Positions 50,880-62,124 of a stretch of DNA of 64,000 nucleotides are shown here, one piece after another; position 1 is the stretch's first letter, and each line of letters begins with the position of its first letter. The DNA comes from Pseudeuparius sepicola (lineage: Eukaryota; Arthropoda; Insecta; Coleoptera; Anthribidae): NCBI GenBank assembly GCA_963920635.1, contig OY987303.1:18268175-18332174 (forward strand), written 5' to 3'. The notes under the pieces are model-generated. The model did not search any database and was not told the origin of the DNA. It was given only the letters and a program-made list of their open reading frames with translations. The translations under genes and the position numbers were made by a program.

Positions 50880-53025
50880 AAAATTTAGATATCTTAGAGT
50901 ATTGGTGGGTTTAATGTACCACCATGGCTTTGATGTATGGTAGTTTGCTAATTTAACTTATTTCGTATCTTTAGTAATACCGGAGTCAACGATTTCATTT
51001 GGATCACCCCTGTATAAATATCTTCAATAGCAAGAACATCACTCGCATCGCTCTTGCGCCAAAAACCACAATCGTACACCGAAATGAGTCGCTTCCCGTC
51101 TCCAGCAATAAACCATGGAGTTAGAGCGGGCTCCGTCAACCGGAGAACTCCGGAAATTATGACTGCGACTGCTTCCGTGTCCGGAGCCGAACTTTCTGAA
51201 TATTTCACCATTATTTACGAGCACCGAGCGGAACGGATAGGTTTTCATTCTCCGGCTTGTGTCTCTCGTTTATTTCTGATACCGGGAACGGAAATTTCAT
51301 GCTAGACGGGCATGGGATACCTCGGTTTGAATTTAGGGAGGCACTTGAAAATCGATTACGACGATGGTTTTTATAATATTTGGCAGATAAATTGAAAATT
51401 TCAATTAATCAATACTTTTGAAAGCAGTTTTTACTTCATGGTGCGGTGTACTTGATTTTATCGTCTGAGAACTGGTTACGTTCAGGTTTCACTTGCGGGT
51501 GGGAGCAATCAATATGGGCGTCTTTACACTACAATTTTTTTTTCAAAAATATGTAAAAGAAAAGTTGTTTTGTGTATTAGTGTAAAGTACACAATAAACT
51601 TGTTTTTTAAAATTAGGTACGTATTTTTGAAGGAAAAAAGTACCTACCCCATTTACTTAAATAAATATCAGAGAATACAGGTAATTCCAAAATGTTTTTT
51701 GTTTGCGGAAATATTTCACTCATTAAATATTTTCTTGGCAATAACTTAAAAAAGTAATGTTCAATTGATTCTCTTATTTAAATTGATTCTGGATTTATAG
51801 ATCTACTTTTAAGCATATACAAATTTCTCTTTGGCAAATAATAGTCTTTGCACACCAATATTTTGAGTGGTCCTGTTGACCATTCAACTATTTTGAGGGG
51901 ATTCCATGGCACACTTGACTCGCCAAATGCCTTTAAAATTCTTGACACCCTGCAGAAGAATATTTTTTGTTCAAATTTGGGATGTGTGGATTTTGGGGTG
52001 CCCTGATTAATACTGTGGTAAAAAAACGCTCAATGGTTTTAGTGAAATTGGGGGCATACAAAAACATCGTAACCTGCCTTGGATTTGCATTTTGAAAATA
52101 CAAGGCAAGTCATAAGACCCGGTTTTTGAAGGCCTTTCAAACAAAAAAAAAATTCAAGCGATTATCTCCAAAAATAAAAATATTGTGGATTTGTATATGT
52201 TTCATGGTAAACACCCTGTATATGGCTCTACCAGGTGTTCTTCGCCTCAAATTATGAGAACTGTCTTAATAACATGTTTGGCTTCAATAACAGTTATACT
52301 CTAAAAAAAATTTTGTGAGGCCCTTTAGTACTTTTGGATTATACCTACGTATATAAAATTTTGAATCTAAGGATCTACAATAATTATTTTTCTAAGTAAA
52401 AACTAAAACACAAACCACGTTTCGAAAATACAAACTCTTTTTCCAATTTATGATTGCGAAATAATTTCTACTTTTATAGTTATATTTTGCTTTACATTTC
52501 TTATATATTTTGAATCAAATTTCTTAAAATCTTGCTAGAAATAAACAAAAAAAGTCCAAAAAGCACACAATACTACCATGAGTTTGATTCAAATACTCAA
52601 ATAGCTATCCAAAAACAACCCTGAAATTTTTAAATAAATTCAAAAGTGCAATTTAATTCTCGTTCTCCTTATTCCGTAAAAACATTGTAAAATATCTACC
52701 AATTTATCTAAAAAATGAAATACCGGAATTGGTAAATTTTCAAGGACATAAAAGTTTAATAAAAATTGAACTGGCAATATAAAATCAATTATCACATTTT
52801 ATTCAATTTTGTGAATTTTAGCCACTAAATGTGATGAACAGTTAGTAAATTGTGCAGTATTTCATAAAAGATCGATTTTTAGAAAGACAGAATTTAGTTA
52901 CATCATTAATGCAGCAACACAAGACATACAAGACAAAATGTTGAAAGATTTTTATTACAAAAAAAATATAATAAAATATAAAAAAATACAATGACAATAA
53001 GGATGTAAGATTAGCGAGTGTAAAT
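50880..53025. other. Intergenic sequence, one GC-richer patch
   Basis: The patch at 51030-51300 is open in several frames (87 codons on the minus strand, 83 on the plus) but I recognise no protein. Single foldback ends occur at about 51007 (ATCACCCCTGTATA) and 52211 (AACACCCTGTATA). Confidence 0.4.
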
Positions 53026-53029
53026 GTAA

Positions 53030-53150
53030 TAATTACAAGAAAAGGTGATAATGGGCAAACACTCAAAGTTAACAAAAAGAAAAAACTAGTAACCGCATAC
53101 ACGTGTTTCATGCTATTTGGCAATCATCATTACGGTGTAACATTAACCAA
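53030..53150 (-). repeat. Inverse copy of 56345-56455, with hammerhead-like core
   Basis: Reads on the minus strand as TGATGATTGCCAAATAGCAT, GAAACACGTGTATGCGG and onward through AAAACTAGTTAC in the reverse sense. It matches the plus-strand sequence right of the hAT element at 54654-56348. The two copies are 3.2 kb apart. Confidence 0.7.
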
Positions 53151-53575
53151 ATCAAAAGATAGGCATGATTTGGGAACAGTGGCGTAGCTAGCTTTGAGTG
53201 GGCCCTGTATGAAAGGCTAAGCCAAGGGCCCCTGAACCGGGGGGGGGGGGGGTAAAATAAAATCTATATACTCCAGAACAGCATATCATTATTTATATAA
53301 TACCTACAGAAATGAAACTGCCCGGCGATTTTTAAATCCGAAAAATAAAAAGATAACAGGCTCCTTGTGCGTTATAACTACTGTAATTAGATACTTATTG
53401 AATGTTAAAAGAAAATAATTTAATTTTAAGTTTGAAGTAGTAACTAAATCAAAGCAGAAATATTTTGATTTCTTTATTAATTCTTCTAATTATCCTGGTC
53501 CTAACATTCGTTATTTAGTAATAATAATCCTGGGAATCGATCACAATTTTACATTAGTTTATTTTCCAAAACATA

Positions 53576-54237
53576 TACAGTGTGTGTCCCAGGATAAGTG
53601 AAACGAGAGGTGTAAAAGACCAAAAATTTTCGAATTCGAATTTGGACATTTGGGGTCCAGGCCTGCTTGCCTAGAAAATAATTTTCACCATATTTTTAAT
53701 TTTGAAAAATAAAGTAGGCCCTGGCAGGAACGATTTATTTATTTTCTGTGTAGGTTAAGTGCCCTTTCTCGACAAGATATCGAAAAATTTCATTAGAAAA
53801 TTTGCTTAATGCCAATGCCAATTTTCAAAAATTTTTGTTCACTTTATTTCCTATAAGTAGGTGAACTATCCTTGTCGTTTAAAATATGGAAAAATTTCAT
53901 TAGATAAAGGTATTCAGAATAAATAAGTACGCAAGGCTGCGAAATTTGCACTCAATCGGCCTACTACGATTTGTTTGAAATAATAAATAAAATAATAATA
54001 AATCAAAGTAGGCCAATTATTTTGAAAATTGACACAGGGTCATAGGTTTCAATTCTAAGCAACTTTTTCTAATGAAATTTTTCGATATTTTAAACGACAA
54101 GGATAGTTCACCTACCTAAAAATTTGATGAAAATTATTTTCTAGGCAAGCAGGCCTGGACCCCAAATGGCCAAATTCAAACTCGAAAATTTTTGGTCTTT
54201 TACACCTCTCGTTTCACTTATACTGGGACACACTGTA
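53576..54237. mobile_element. TACAGTGTGTGTCCC foldback, 662 bp
   Basis: The left end TACAGTGTGTGTCCCAGGAT and right end TATACTGGGACACACTGTA are inverted, with arms matching through GAAACGAGAGGTGTAAAAGA. It is related at its tips to the foldback at 30939. Confidence 0.85.
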
Positions 54238-54240
54238 TAA

Positions 54241-54285
54241 TAGTTTACGCGTTTCGGCATAATGTCATCATCAGAACTATATATA
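54241..54285 (-). ncRNA. Hammerhead-like motif, Penelope type
   Basis: Minus strand: TATAGTT, CTGATGA, a short TGAC...GCC segment, GAAACGCGTA, then AACTATTATA. The outer strands pair (TATAGTT/AACTAT.A), and ACGCGT forms the palindromic mini stem III. Stem II is poorly paired, so activity is doubtful. Confidence 0.4.
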
Positions 54286-54833
54286 TTTCATTATTTATAA
54301 CATTACACATTTCACTGTAATTTATAAATAATATATTATGTATCGAGAAGTATAAACACTTCATTAATACGTTAAAATAATTCTTAGTTATATGCATGTA
54401 ATAATATAAAAATTTACACAGAAAAACGTCTAACAAACATTTTAAAATATTTTAATGGCTAATACTGCAGTGACTGGAATGGTCGGTGGGCCCCTTAGGC
54501 CAGTGGGCCCTGTATCATTGATACAGCTGATACAGCGGTACTTACGCCACTGTTTGGGAAGCAACAAATGAAGTCCAGGCAGGAGCCAACAGCACATTTG
54601 CAGCTTCAGTCAGCACATCCTCTATTTTGGGGCTTGTACACCGTACTGATGATCAGAGCCGTAACTTGCCTAGATTGCGCCCGGTGCCAAATCTGATAAA
54701 TGCGCCCCCCCCATTTTCAGAAATCTTATAAAACTTTGTGTATGATAAGAATTTGCAAATATATTACATTTGAAATAAACTTGCGGTTATTTTTTGGTTA
54801 CCCGTTGAAGTGACCCTCTTTGAAACAAAACTG

Positions 54834-55576
54834 TAGTCCAATAAAGATGTCAGTTTTGGAAAAAAATACAAACAGGATGATTTTTTTCAGGGTTGTTTGG
54901 GGACTGCCTCCTGAGTGTCCAACCAAAAGATCAGACTCGATCTCCTGTTACGAATTGCGCTATAGGGTGGTTTCCTAAACAATGTGGGTGGTTTTTTAAA
55001 CATTTTTTATAGCAAAATGACCCTAATAAAAGTTATAGGGGATCAAAATATGAACAACATTGCCTCATAATTCTTTCTTTTATATCTAACACGTAACAAG
55101 TTACAGCTCATTACTTATTTGACAAAAATTCCTCACGCTGCAGGGTGGTCTTTAAACATTTTTTTTTACAAAAAATGACCTTTAGAGGGGGTTGCCGACA
55201 GCGAAAGTGACGTTAGATTTCGTATTTTTTAAGTTGTGTAGCATAAAATAAAACATTTTACCTGGCAAAAATTTAGTACAAACATCTCTGTCAAAAATTA
55301 TGAGGAAAAGTTGTTCATACTTTGATTCCCTACAACAACAAGGTATTAGGGTCATTTTGCTACAAAAAATGTTTAGGAAACCACCCATATTGTTTAGGAA
55401 ACCGAAACCACCTATATTGTTTAGGAAACTTCCCTATAGCTCAATTCGTACTAGGACTTTGAGTGTAATCATTTGGTTGAACACTCAGGAGGCAGTCCCC
55501 AAGCCACCCTGAAAAAATAATCCTGTTTGGATCTTTTTGCGACCCCTATAATAAGCCGAGCACATCTTTATTGGAC
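54834..55576. mobile_element. Foldback element with nested fragment
   Basis: TAGTCCAATAAAGATGT at the left is the inverse of ACATCTTTATTGGACTA at the right. Arms include GACTGCCTCCTGAGTGT/ACACTCAGGAGGCAGTC and GTTTAGGAAACCACC-type repeats. The 55181-55292 portion is a half-copy of the 8277-8622 foldback. Confidence 0.8.
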
Positions 55577-55614
55577 TAAGCAACATATTAACATATAAAT
55601 GATAAAAAAATTTT

Positions 55615-55973
55615 AGAATTGAAAAAAACGGGTTCGCAGACAAAAAATATTTAATATACTTTTTTAAATAATCAAGCTTTCGTTCAATGTTTTGAACTTC
55701 TTCGGGGCTAAAAAAATGTGTATTCATTGCAAAAAATTCAAATAATAATAATAAGAATAAAATACATTTGTATTTTGCATTTTATAAACCTAGAAATTAA
55801 TACTTCAATCTAATAGTAAGTGTCTTTTAACAATTTCATTTGAATCTTTTAGGTACATTTAATACATATTTTTTAGCCTTGAAGAAGTTCAAAACATTGA
55901 ATGAAAAGCTGGGTTATTTGAAAGAAGTGTAGTAAATATTTTTTGGCTGCAAACCCGTTATTCTCATTTCTAC
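55615..55973. repeat. Inverted repeat with hammerhead-like segments
   Basis: The left arm (AACGGGTTCGCAG..., CAAGCTTTCGTTCAATGTTT) is mirrored at 55870-55973 (AACATTGAATGAAAAGCTG..., GCAAACCCGTT). Each arm holds a GAAGAAGTTC...GAA(C/T)GAAA(A)GCT segment resembling a hammerhead core with one or two core changes. Confidence 0.65.
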
Positions 55974-56344
55974 AATTACTCAACACAGCCGTATTACAAG
56001 ACATTAATAAATAATGAAGAAAGATTTTTTACTAACTGTAATTATAAATGATAAAGGATATTTTAGTGGCATATCAGGTAAGTGCCTACATTAGGGGGTT
56101 CGAGTACCGGCTGGAGTGCATTTTTCAATTGATATATACCTGGTATGCCACTAAAACATTATTTATTATTTTTAATTACTTAAAATCTTTCTTTGTTAAT
56201 ATTCTTGGCTGGACATTGTACGTAAATTTACATGCTCGATACTTGCAATAAGTTGTTAAATGTCGAATTTTGTGGGCCCGGCCCGGCGCCCCTACCATGA
56301 TGCGCCCGGTGCGGGGGCACCGGTCGCACCGCCCTAGTTACGGT

Positions 56345-56455
56345 ACTGCTGATGATTGCCAAATAGCATGAAACACGTGTATGCGGTTACTAGTTTTTTC
56401 TTTTTGTTAACTTTGAGTGTTTTCCTATTATCACCTTTTCTTGTAAAAAATATAA
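56345..56455 (+). ncRNA. Hammerhead-like motif cut by a hAT insertion
   Basis: The core CTGATGA (56349-56355), stem TGCCAAATAGCA, and GAAACACGTGTA. Stem I pairs ACCGTA with TGCGGT, but the ACCGTA strand now lies at 54640-54646, on the other side of the hAT element. Before that insertion the motif was complete, as still seen in the inverse copy at 53095-53150. Confidence 0.4.
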
Positions 56456-56621
56456 ACTTATATGAAAATATAAATTTTGAAAAAATAAAGTATTATGAAT
56501 ATTCATATCTGTAGAATCCGGATATGTGGGCTCCGGAGCTGTACCACGTGCACGTTCTTTATTCGCAGGCAATGATTTATACCACTCGGTGGAATAATAT
56601 TGTGCTTTACAAGCTTAAGTA

Positions 56622-58046
56622 AACTATTTTTGTATTATTAGAGTGGTTGCAGTTTTCTTCCAGCTTCTGTTGGTCGTCTACGACCAGACACTCGAAGAAT
56701 ACGAAATTCGTTTTCCGACGGCCTACATTTAAAAAGAATACAACCCGGTTTTTCCTTTTCGTATCTCATACATTTATTCTTAAACCATTCCACTTTATTA
56801 CCACCTTCATCGTTACTTTTATTTTTAATGAGACTATTAGCAAATGTCTTAAGATCAACTAAATCTGGAAATCTTAATTCCTGGACATTGTAGGGGCTGC
56901 TTTTTTATTCTTATTACGCTGGGAACGTGCAAGGCGGAAAACGTTCAAAATGTCATTGTGAGTGAAAATACAGACATTTCTTGGCCTTTTCAATTGCAGA
57001 ATGCATTGAATCTACCTCCATGAAAGAATGACCTTTCTCCAGAATATATTGTGTTTGATGACTTCTAAATGCATGTGTTGAACTATATAGAGAAAAAGTG
57101 CTGCAATGAATTCCGATTGTGAAAATAAACTCAATTTTTTACGTGCTGAGGAATACGTTTTGTCCAAAAAAGTAATGCTGTACCTATTTCGCAACTTCCT
57201 CTTTGTCCATTCAGCTCTGTCCGCACGAATAACTAAAATCGTCAGATTGTAAGCGCATAGTTTCATTGTGTAATACATCTGAGAGACGTCGGAAGATGGA
57301 ATTTGTAAGACGTTTTCCAAGTCAAATGTAGCACATACAAATCATTTGTCTTCATTAGCATGAATTTTATCATCGCTCTACTACTGATTTGCTTCCACGT
57401 CTTGCAATGTGTGCGGTGTAATCTTCATCGCTAACTGGTAACTTTTTGTGTTTTTCACATAATTCACACAAGTATTTTTTGTGTCTAAAAAAATACTTGT
57501 TAAATTCTTTACAAAAGACTGGATGATAGGTAATTTCAGACACAGATTTTTCGTTTTCTTCTTTGCATTTATTCACATTTATAAGTTGTAGGTATATCTT
57601 CGAAATTGACAAGGATTGGATCTAGGTATTGTCGCTTAGAAGTTTTCCTACAATAGTGCGACTCCATTGTAGGAAAACTTTCAATGTGTGCTTTTACTTT
57701 CCTCATCAAATCTTGTGGTGTTTTATTCGAAGGAGTATGGCGACTTCTTTTGTCTGGACTTGCAAAAATTCCATGTTCATTAGCTCCCTTTAAGGCATTG
57801 TCATGACTTATGCACAGAGTTCTCAAGAAGATTAATTTACAAACTTGTAGCTTTTCTCAATTTTTTACATTTCTTCCACCTTGAACCCTTTGCCTTTGTT
57901 ACAACTACCTCTTCACTATTTTTATCTTCACTAGGTATGTAATTGTCATCACTAGATGCACTAAATGGCTCTGTCTCACTAGCTATATGACTGCTACTGC
58001 TACATGCCCCTATTTTAGAGTTATTTTCAGTTGGAACAATACCTGG
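56622..58046 (-). pseudogene. Decayed insect transposase (DUF7869-like C-terminal half)
   Basis: Pieces of one protein appear in order on the minus strand. An acidic, serine-rich N-terminal region follows a splice acceptor (TTCCAG, 58045) and holds SASSDDNYIPSEDKNSEE and SRWKKCKKLRKA. Next come HTPSNKTPQDLMRKV...FPTMESHYCRKTSKRQYLDP (57569-57826) and FCKEFNKYFFRHKKYLCELC (57370-57612). They are followed by SQMYYTMKLCAYNLTI and FIAALFLYIVQ (57012-57320), then FRLARSQR. The C-terminus has NKVEWFKNKCMRYEKEKPG and FRILRVSGRRRP (to TAA at 56622). Frameshifts and stops separate the blocks and the metal-binding region is damaged. This order is familiar from a common insect transposon-encoded protein. 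The domain name is from memory. Confidence 0.65.
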
Positions 58047-59895
58047 AAGGAAAAATATTATTTGTAGAATATTGAATGCCTTAAAATTGTATGAATTGCA
58101 ATAAAGGAAATATTAAATTATAACTTGCTGCCAGCAACTACATGAATCTTATTTGATACAGGGCTAGTTGATTTACAATAAACTAAACAAATAGCTCAAA
58201 ACGCACATTCCTCAAAGTGACATAACCTATATAGCTTTTTGTAAATAGTATAATATATACTTACGTTCGAATTTTTCAACTTTCAACACAAAGAGACAAT
58301 AAACAAAAGCACCAATTTAATACGTCCTGTCACAGCAACTATACTGCTGTCCAGACAAATGCAATAACGACTACCGAAAAAAGTTACCAAGTCGACATAG
58401 TATATTATATTATTTAATCTGTGGACATAGTCAGTTTTCGCTGAACAAACAATCTATAATTATTATTCGACTTGGACATCTGTCGCTGGTTAAAATCATG
58501 CAACCAGATATACTTTGTGACTTTGTCGATTTTTTCAGTAATAGAGTTACCTGACCTGGTCAAGAAAAGTAAAAATCGCAATTTTTTCACTTGGTCACTT
58601 TTCGCAGTAAGCCAACGATAAATCAGATGAAGTATTAGATATTGATCTTATGATTTGAAGTGTGTTTTAATAAGGAGTGTTTATCAAATCTGGCCAAACA
58701 GAATAAGCGCGAAATTGAAAAAGTGCCGCATCGAATTACCAGGAGTTCGAAAACTGAAGCGTCGCGTCTTTAAACCATCAGATACAGAGTGCGGCGCTGC
58801 TAAATAATGTAAATTCGATGTATTGACAATTTTAAACTGTACATTTTGACTCTGCTTTTTTCGATATACCTCCAATTCGTATCGTCACGGCGTGCTCCGA
58901 TTGTTTATTAATTATTTACTTACGTAGATAGACAGAGACATATTAAATATAATCTCAACTTTAACGACATTTGATTAAATTTGTAAGTTACAATATAATT
59001 AGAATAGATTTTACCTTAGTTAATAATATATAGGTACTAACCTGACATTTTTTATCAATGTGGTTGTGTCAAGTATTATCACGGGCAGCAAAAGCAATGT
59101 GTGCATGAAATTTTTTTTTCAAATATTAATTGAAGCTTAAATTGAGAATCGTACACAATTATAGTGTACACTGTACAATGTATACAACTCTTTAAGCAAT
59201 GCATATTGAACGCTTATACATTTTAGGTTATCATTCATACCAGTTTCTTTGGTTGTATAAATATAATGCATAGTATAGCTACTATTTTAACGGGACATCG
59301 CAATACCTAGGTATTTTCTTTATTTGCCACGACATTTAGCAGATTTTAGTTTCCTCGGCAGTAAAAGTGACAAACAAAAACTGCCTACAAAAGCCAAGAC
59401 TCGTAGTAAAGTAGGTATATCTAATATGTTTCCAACCCTTTTAGACAGCTTAGAAATCGGCGATTCTGTAATAAGGTACATCTATAATAAATAAAAAAAA
59501 TTCGCATGCCATCTATGAGATAAAGTATCATCTAGACTTCTAGAGAATGAACATAAATCCAATATATTATTTATAGAGGTATGCATAAAATAACAAATAA
59601 AAGGTAACACACCTATCACCTATCAGCTACCTACTTATTTTGTTTTATCTTCAAGTAGGTACCTCTAGCACTACTGCCACAGAGAAACACCGACGCCACA
59701 TGGCGTTCTCCATCGAGTATGGAAATCGCAGAAGAAACAAATTAATTGCGTCCAGGCAGCCAAGCCATGTATATATCTAAAACCTAAAACTGTAGCTCCT
59801 GGAAATTCGAAACAAGTCCAAAACTCCATCGAGTCAAATTTCTTGTGTATCATATTTAAACTAAACACGGACACAACTCACGCACAAAACTATAT
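58047..59895. other. Intergenic sequence
   Basis: It carries a solitary end of the mariner-type MITE (58437-58450) and unremarkable ORFs of up to 67 codons (59671-59874). No gene is supported. Confidence 0.4.
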
Positions 59896-59897
59896 CT

Positions 59898-60050
59898 ATT
59901 GTATTTTAAAGAACGAATACTAATAATAATAACTCACAATAAATGGAATATAAATAACATAAATCCAGAGATCCGTTATGATTCACACAATGCGAAGGAG
60001 GAATCTGATGTTTTGTCTACAAATCATGTTTTGTCTATTTGTGTGTTATG
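59898..60050 (+). repeat. Dispersed repeat, shared with 3088-3230
   Basis: Starts TATTTTAAAGAACGAA, and later has ATCTGATGTTTTGTCTA. It directly abuts the TIR element at 60059. Confidence 0.5.
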
Positions 60051-60058
60051 TGGTTGTG

Positions 60059-60567
60059 CCAGGGACTCTTTAAAATAAGGGGACCCAGCATAGGAAAAGT
60101 GAAGCCTTGAGGGGAAGTTTGTTTTCTGTAAACTCCAAGGAGACCACATAAGTGGGCTGGTACAAGGTTATGTTATATGTCAGTGTCCAACTGCCATCAG
60201 GTTTTATGTGATAGATAGTGCCATAGATTCTAAAGGAGGTAAAAGATTTCCCATCATAATTCACAATTTTTAAGTTTTCTAACTTCCAGATACTCAGGTG
60301 TGTCAATTAAAGGTAATGCGGTCATAATAAATTTGTTTCATTTGACAGTTGCCATATTCTGCGCACTTGTAGACACAACATTGTCAAGTCTAGTTTTTAG
60401 AAATCATGGAAACCATTATTAATTTTTAGTAACAATCAAAGTACCTGTTATATTCATATAGATTCAATAAAATGGCATACTTGGCATCACTGATATACCA
60501 TTAGAATGAGGCAAGAATAGGCCTCACTTTGGAAAGAATAATGCTGGGCCCCCTTACTACTCCTGGG
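60059..60567. mobile_element. TIR element, 509 bp
   Basis: The ends are CCAGGGACTCTTTAAAATAA...GGACCCAGCAT and ATGCTGGGCCCCCTTAC...CCTGGG. Parts are also present inside the foldback at 33942-35045 (AGGGACTCTTTAAAGTAAGG; CAATGTTGTGT; ACCTTTAATTGACACA). Confidence 0.65.
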
Positions 60568-60675
60568 TTGTGCTGATTTATGTTTTGTTTCCCCAGGACA
60601 TCAGTGTTCGGTGCGACTTCATAGTATTGGAATGAGTTGACCGCTAAACGTGGACTTAACGATATAACTGTCAAA

Positions 60676-60930
60676 ATGGCTTTTAAAAGTTCCATTTTTC
60701 GAATCATCTCGCCAAGTAAGAGTCCCAGGCGTCAGGGGGCGTCGCGGCGCCGTCACTTCCGGCCGTCGGCCGACTCGAATTTCCGCTTCCGGTCCGAGCG
60801 ACGTCTGAAACAAGACTTTACACTTCGCAGTTTATGATGCACGGTCCAATTAGGCGGCGGACCCATCGATTTTCTATTTAGCCGGGCTTTGTTGCCGGCC
60901 CCTCGCACACGTGCTGGAAGACAATGCGTC
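60676..60930. other. CpG-rich island with a possible 14-codon start exon
   Basis: CAAAATGG opens MAFKSSIFRIISPS, which runs into a donor, CGCCAA|GTAAGA (60713/60714), after which the sequence becomes GC-rich. On the minus strand the island is also open (60619-60813). It may be a promoter or first exon. The peptide is not recognised. Confidence 0.25.
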
Positions 60931-61191
60931 GTGGGGTGAGATTATCAATATCTACCCCCCCCCCCCTTCCTTCACATATAGGTGTGTCGCGAGCACACAA
61001 TATTGTTCGATAGTGCGGTCTATGATGCATTCAGTTTCCATTACCTTGCCTTATTGTGAAATTTGCTACCTAGGTATCTAAATTAGTAAAAAAAATATAT
61101 GTTAATAAATTGTCAGTTAACGTAAAGTACTTACACACTGTTTTTTTTTTCATATCGATTGCGCTCAAATGTTTCCAAAAAGTGCACCGGA

Positions 61192-62124
61192 TAGGGTTAG
61201 GTCACCTAAGAGTACGCAGCCCCTAAGAGTACGCACTGGCATTTTTTATTAGTTCCAATGCTATTCGGATAGAGGTCGCTATTCAGTGTAGACGCCTTCA
61301 ATTGACAATTGACAACAAGTTTTAATTATAGTCGCGTGATGCTCCGTAATCGATTCGACGAATTACAGGCAATTAACCAATTTTATACAAATTTTTATAA
61401 TTTTTTGGCATCTTTGCTATAAGGAGTATCTTAACCCTGTGAATGCTTAATTGTATTGTTCGACTGTGCATCTTAAAAAGGCTTTAGATAGGCATGTTTC
61501 GCACAGCTTACGATGTGTAATTATGGTTGCCTGTTTTAATTAAATAGATTATTCAATCATTGCTGACATGTCCGCAAGAGTACGCATGCAAAGAGTACGC
61601 GCGCACAAACAGGTCTATTAAAAAAGGAATTAAAAAGGGGCTGCCACTTGTTGAAAAAACTAGAAAATCTCAATACGATATTCTTTGTTCTCTCTGCAGG
61701 GAACACTAGAGCATTTCAGAATGGATTAAGTGTGATTCGTGAGGTGCATGGTGGTAGGAAGACTGTACCCAAAGTCTATAGACTTTGGACTATACCAACT
61801 ACCTCGGACATGGCGTCTTTATAATATGTGACTTATGTCAAGAATAATATAATTGTTGTTATTTGAATTTTTTTAGCACGTACTCTTAAATCCAGCACTG
61901 CGTACTCTTTCGAGCTCTCGTTCCTAAGAGTACCCAAACTTTTTTTATTAAAGATGTAAATATCTCTCATGTCGATAATTATAAAAAAATATTTCTTAGC
62001 ATTACATATTCTTAAATGTAATAAGGAATTTATACTGTGTCGAATAAATCTGTATTACTTATTATTGTTGTCAATTTATTTAACTTTAAATATTAAGTGC
62101 GTACTCTTGGGTGACCTTACCCTA
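61192..62124. mobile_element. TIR element with iterated AAGAGTACGC decamers, 933 bp
   Basis: The ends TAGGGTTAGGTCACCTAAGA and the inverse of TCTTGGGTGACCTTACCCTA match at about 24 of 26 positions. AAGAGTACGC occurs exactly at 61208, 61225, 61576 and 61591. Its complement lies at 61900 and 62099, with near-copies at 61879 and 61926. The decamers cluster at both tips and in two internal pairs. No transposase ORF is present. Superfamily unknown. Confidence 0.75.

Larger units (their letters stand above)
53177..54552. mobile_element. Non-autonomous hAT element, 1376 bp
   Basis: The ends CAGTGGCGTAGCTAG and TACTTACGCCACTG have an exact 8-bp target duplication TTTGGGAA (53169-53176 and 54553-54560). 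It has a G10 run near the left end. The foldback 53576-54237 and a hammerhead-like motif are nested in it. Confidence 0.9.
54654..56348. mobile_element. Non-autonomous hAT element, 1695 bp
   Basis: The ends CAGAGCCGTAACTTG and CTAGTTACGGTACTG are imperfect inverses, with an exact 8-bp duplication CTGATGAT (54646-54653 and 56349-56356). A foldback (54834-55576), itself interrupted by a fragment of the 8277-type element, and another inverted repeat (55615-55973) are nested inside. Confidence 0.8.

Noticed and set aside
56090..56125. T-arm-like GGGGGTTCGAGTACC
   Set aside because: No D-arm, anticodon or acceptor stems around it.
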